A DNA stretch of 64,000 bases from DRKI01 sp011051875 (GTDB lineage Bacteria > Desulfobacterota > Desulfobulbia > Desulfobulbales > Desulfobulbaceae), in the NCBI GenBank assembly GCA_026990385.1, contig JALXDL010000054.1, positions 62,001 to 126,000 on the forward strand. The letters run 5' to 3'. The stretch's first letter is position 1; every line of letters begins with the position of its first letter. A program made the position numbers and the translations under genes. The notes beneath the pieces were generated by a model that saw nothing but the letters and a program-made list of their open reading frames with translations, did no database searches and had not been told where the DNA came from. This document shows positions 61,910 through 64,000 of the stretch, one piece after another.

Positions 61910-62890
61910 CTAACTACTACTACTTAATAGTATTTTTCTAATATAAGACCGTAACAATCCAATACTTCTACCGATAAAATACAACATCATAATTACGACG
62001 CCTTGACAAAGTAATATCATGGAAATGCGAGAACCATTTTTATAAAATTTATATATTGTTGCGGATAAAGGAATACCAAATATTAAAGATAATGATAACA
62101 ACAAACATAGATCACAACTGGACGCATTTAAAAGAAAAAAAGGTGTAGATATACAGGCCACAGCAAATAGATGCGTTACTAGAAATACCGGGTTCGTTCG
62201 ATCCTGCATCGTTTCCAGATAAGAAGTGGCATGCCATATTTGTCTTTTTAATAGAGCTAACAATTTTTTGGGATATCCAAAATGAAACACTGCACATTCT
62301 GGTAAGAGCCTCAGCTTATACCCAGCGTTACGCACACGGCTTGAGAGTTCCATATCTTCACCAGAAGTCACTGTCTCATTAAACCCGCCAACCTGATCAA
62401 ATACTTCTTTCCTCAGGATGAAACTTGCTGTAGCTATATGGTGGACATCTTTTTTTTGAGGTATAGGGTTAAGTACCCAAGCGCGCTCAACCCAGTTTGA
62501 TTCTAACGAATCAACAAGACATATCCCGCCAACTATTCCTATCATATCTTCTGCCAACGCATCGACTGCTGCTGCAAGCCAATTTTCTTGGGCGACACAA
62601 TCTGCATCAAGGAAAGCATAAATTTGTCCTTTAGCAATGCGAGCGCCAGCATTGCGGACAGCACCGATATTGCCTTCACATTCCACTACTGTCGCATGAA
62701 ATGATGCAGCAACCTGACAGGTATTATCAACAGAGCCGTTATCGACTACAATAACATCAAGTTTGTCTTTGGGATAATTTAAAGAAACAATACTCTGCAA
62801 ACACCTTGCAATGTTTTTCTCCTCATTAAGTGCTGGTATAATAACACTTACAATAGGATATTTTTCTCTTGTTTCGGCTTTTGTTGGCAT
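61910..62890 (-). CDS. Family 2 glycosyltransferase, membrane-anchored
   Basis: The 326-residue enzyme has the GT2 fold: SVIIPALNEEKNIARCL near residue 14, VVDNGSVDNT near 47, and the DXD-type YAFLDADCVA near 92. The conserved acidic motif SGEDMELSSRVRNAGY is near 176. Two or three C-terminal membrane helices (about 230-310) anchor it. It would add a sugar to a lipid-linked or growing polysaccharide. Its start overlaps the stop of the CapK-type gene by one base (TAATG), so the two are translationally linked. Confidence 0.9.
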   Translation of the reverse strand: MPTKAETREKYPIVSVIIPALNEEKNIARCLQSIVSLNYPKDKLDVIVVDNGSVDNTCQVAASFHATVVECEGNIGAVRNAGARIAKGQIYAFLDADCVAQENWLAAAVDALAEDMIGIVGGICLVDSLESNWVERAWVLNPIPQKKDVHHIATASFILRKEVFDQVGGFNETVTSGEDMELSSRVRNAGYKLRLLPECAVFHFGYPKKLLALLKRQIWHATSYLETMQDRTNPVFLVTHLFAVACISTPFFLLNASSCDLCLLLSLSLIFGIPLSATIYKFYKNGSRISMILLCQGVVIMMLYFIGRSIGLLRSYIRKILLSSSS

Positions 62891-64000
62891 TACAATCCTA
62901 CAATTAAGCGCATCTTTCCTGACTTTTCTCTATGGATCTCTTTAACTAAAACAACATGCACATCAATGTTGTCAGGCAGGTCTCGCTTTATCCCCTTTAT
63001 GATAAATTTTTCTGAATCATCATTATAAGTTGTCCCTGGAACGATTCTCACCTGAATAGATGTTAAACTTTTTTGAACAATCTGAAACTTTACGATTCCT
63101 AATTTTTTTTTCTCAGCGGCCTCCATGACATACATAAAATATTCGCCATGGTATTTTTTGCCATTCGCCAATTTTACAACATCATAAGCACGTCCTTTAA
63201 TATTAGAAAGAACAGGTAACATCCTCCCACATACACATCTTTTAGTTGATATAGTTGCATAGTCTCCCAGTCTATAACGAATTAATGGCATGGCATAATT
63301 ATTTAATTCCGTAACAACTATTTCTCCTACCTCACCTTCTTTACATGGTACATCATCAGCATTAAGAATTTCAATAACCATGTTTTCAGCAGAAATATGT
63401 AAGCTTCCTGCTTCACATTCATGGGCAATAGTACCCACTTCCCCACAGCCATACTCGTCATAAATCTGATTACAATGAAATGCTTTCTTCAACTTTTCCC
63501 TATCCTTAGGATATAACACTTCTGATGTCGTGACAATTGCCTTTGGACAAAAATTTAAGCTAATCGAATTTTGCAAAATATAATCGGCAAATTCAACCAA
63601 CATTGAGACGTACCCGTAAAAATAGTCTGGCTTGAACTTATTCAGCTGATCTGTATATCCCGCGAGTGACTGTTGATTAAATGAAAAGGCGGACAACCGA
63701 TGGCGATTACAGATAATATCTGTAATTTTGGCACTCATCCTACCCTTCCATGTCATTGGGACCCCCCAGAAACGGGCTTGTTTATCGCCAATGCTAATAC
63801 CTGCCCAAGAATATCCGCGCCAAGTCGCAGCCAATTCATATGCCATCGCAAAACGACTTTTTATAATTGTGAGTGGCTGCCCGGTTGAGCCACCGGTTGT
63901 TTTCTTTGTACAAAGTAGCGTATTATTTTGTGACACAAAATGCTCACTACTTTTCTTAAGAGTTATCTTGTCTAGAGTTGGCAATTTTGTAAGATCAGAT
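62890..64000 (-). CDS. CapK / phenylacetate-CoA ligase-like protein, partial
   Basis: At least 368 residues are present and the frame is still open at the right edge of the window, so the N-terminus is missing (relatives are usually 430 or more). Visible parts match the adenylate-forming CapK type: CTKKTTGGSTGQPLTIIKS, then YDEYGCGEVGTIAHEC and PLIRYRLGDYAT. CapK homologues occur in capsule and exopolysaccharide clusters and probably activate a carboxylate for attachment; the substrate is not known. It is followed at one-base overlap by the glycosyltransferase. Confidence 0.85.
   Translation of the reverse strand, partial: SDLTKLPTLDKITLKKSSEHFVSQNNTLLCTKKTTGGSTGQPLTIIKSRFAMAYELAATWRGYSWAGISIGDKQARFWGVPMTWKGRMSAKITDIICNRHRLSAFSFNQQSLAGYTDQLNKFKPDYFYGYVSMLVEFADYILQNSISLNFCPKAIVTTSEVLYPKDREKLKKAFHCNQIYDEYGCGEVGTIAHECEAGSLHISAENMVIEILNADDVPCKEGEVGEIVVTELNNYAMPLIRYRLGDYATISTKRCVCGRMLPVLSNIKGRAYDVVKLANGKKYHGEYFMYVMEAAEKKKLGIVKFQIVQKSLTSIQVRIVPGTTYNDDSEKFIIKGIKRDLPDNIDVHVVLVKEIHREKSGKMRLIVGL

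Overview
The window is high-GC bacterial chromosome from about 1 to 59,000. The last 5 kb (about 59,050-64,000) is clearly AT-richer. Gene content suggests a Gram-negative anaerobe of the Desulfobacterota, most like Desulfobulbales: a dispersed hopanoid locus, a DUF116 protein beside IspH, a B12-riboswitch-controlled ThiC paralogue, bacteriohemerythrin, FmdE, a periplasmic molybdoenzyme and PEP-CTERM surface proteins. This placement is an inference from gene content, not from a search. I saw no tRNA, rRNA or CRISPR array.

Layout. (1) 446-17,000 is a hopanoid region in which genes alternate strand: HpnA-like epimerase, a sulfotransferase, HpnL, the RND transporter HpnN, the periplasmic protein HpnM, IspH, DUF116, HpnH (with an apparent single-base frameshift), HpnG, squalene-hopene cyclase, a chalcone-isomerase-like secreted protein and a B12-binding radical SAM protein fused to an FKBP/trigger-factor-like domain. 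IspH supplies isoprenoid precursors, SHC cyclises squalene, HpnH and HpnG build and trim the adenosylhopane side chain, and HpnN/HpnM/HpnL fit transport. Squalene-forming genes are not in the window. (2) 17,071-28,800 holds a giant coiled-coil OmpA protein, glgB, an iron alcohol dehydrogenase, rsmA between two DUF2062 paralogues, tsaD and moaA. (3) 28,809-31,803 is an unexplained three-gene unit (784-aa Trp/Cys-rich protein, DUF1360 protein, small CC-motif protein). (4) 32,521-39,800 holds pckA, a zinc-type CDF exporter, a CZB-domain chemoreceptor translationally coupled to a PAS protein, an Fe-S oxidoreductase, a small DedA-like protein and a Met-rich periplasmic protein. (5) 40,101-47,499 holds a Tat-exported Fe-S/molybdopterin pair resembling tetrathionate reductase TtrB/TtrA, a secreted transglutaminase and a TonB receptor. 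(6) 47,626-53,246 is a minus-strand group with a stress flavour: a SpoIIAA-like/UspA fusion, an H+-ATPase-type P-ATPase, GAPDH and a small stress-like protein. (7) 53,612-56,529 carries a cobalamin riboswitch with its own terminator before a ThiC/BzaF-type gene, then bacteriohemerythrin and FmdE. (8) From 58,283 a decayed transposase precedes the AT-rich surface-polysaccharide island: a jelly-roll/Ig-like secreted protein, a PEP-CTERM protein, a glycosyltransferase and a CapK-type adenylate-forming enzyme cut by the window edge.

Many intergenic spaces carry short dispersed repeats (core GTAACCGNTCACNGGG and a separate modular family) that look like REP-type elements. One appears to have replaced the end of a coding sequence.

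Most interesting leads: the radical SAM-FKBP-TPR fusion beside hopanoid genes, the B12-riboswitch/BzaF-like unit with an atypical cysteine spacing, the 784-aa/DUF1360/small-protein unit, and the repeat families.
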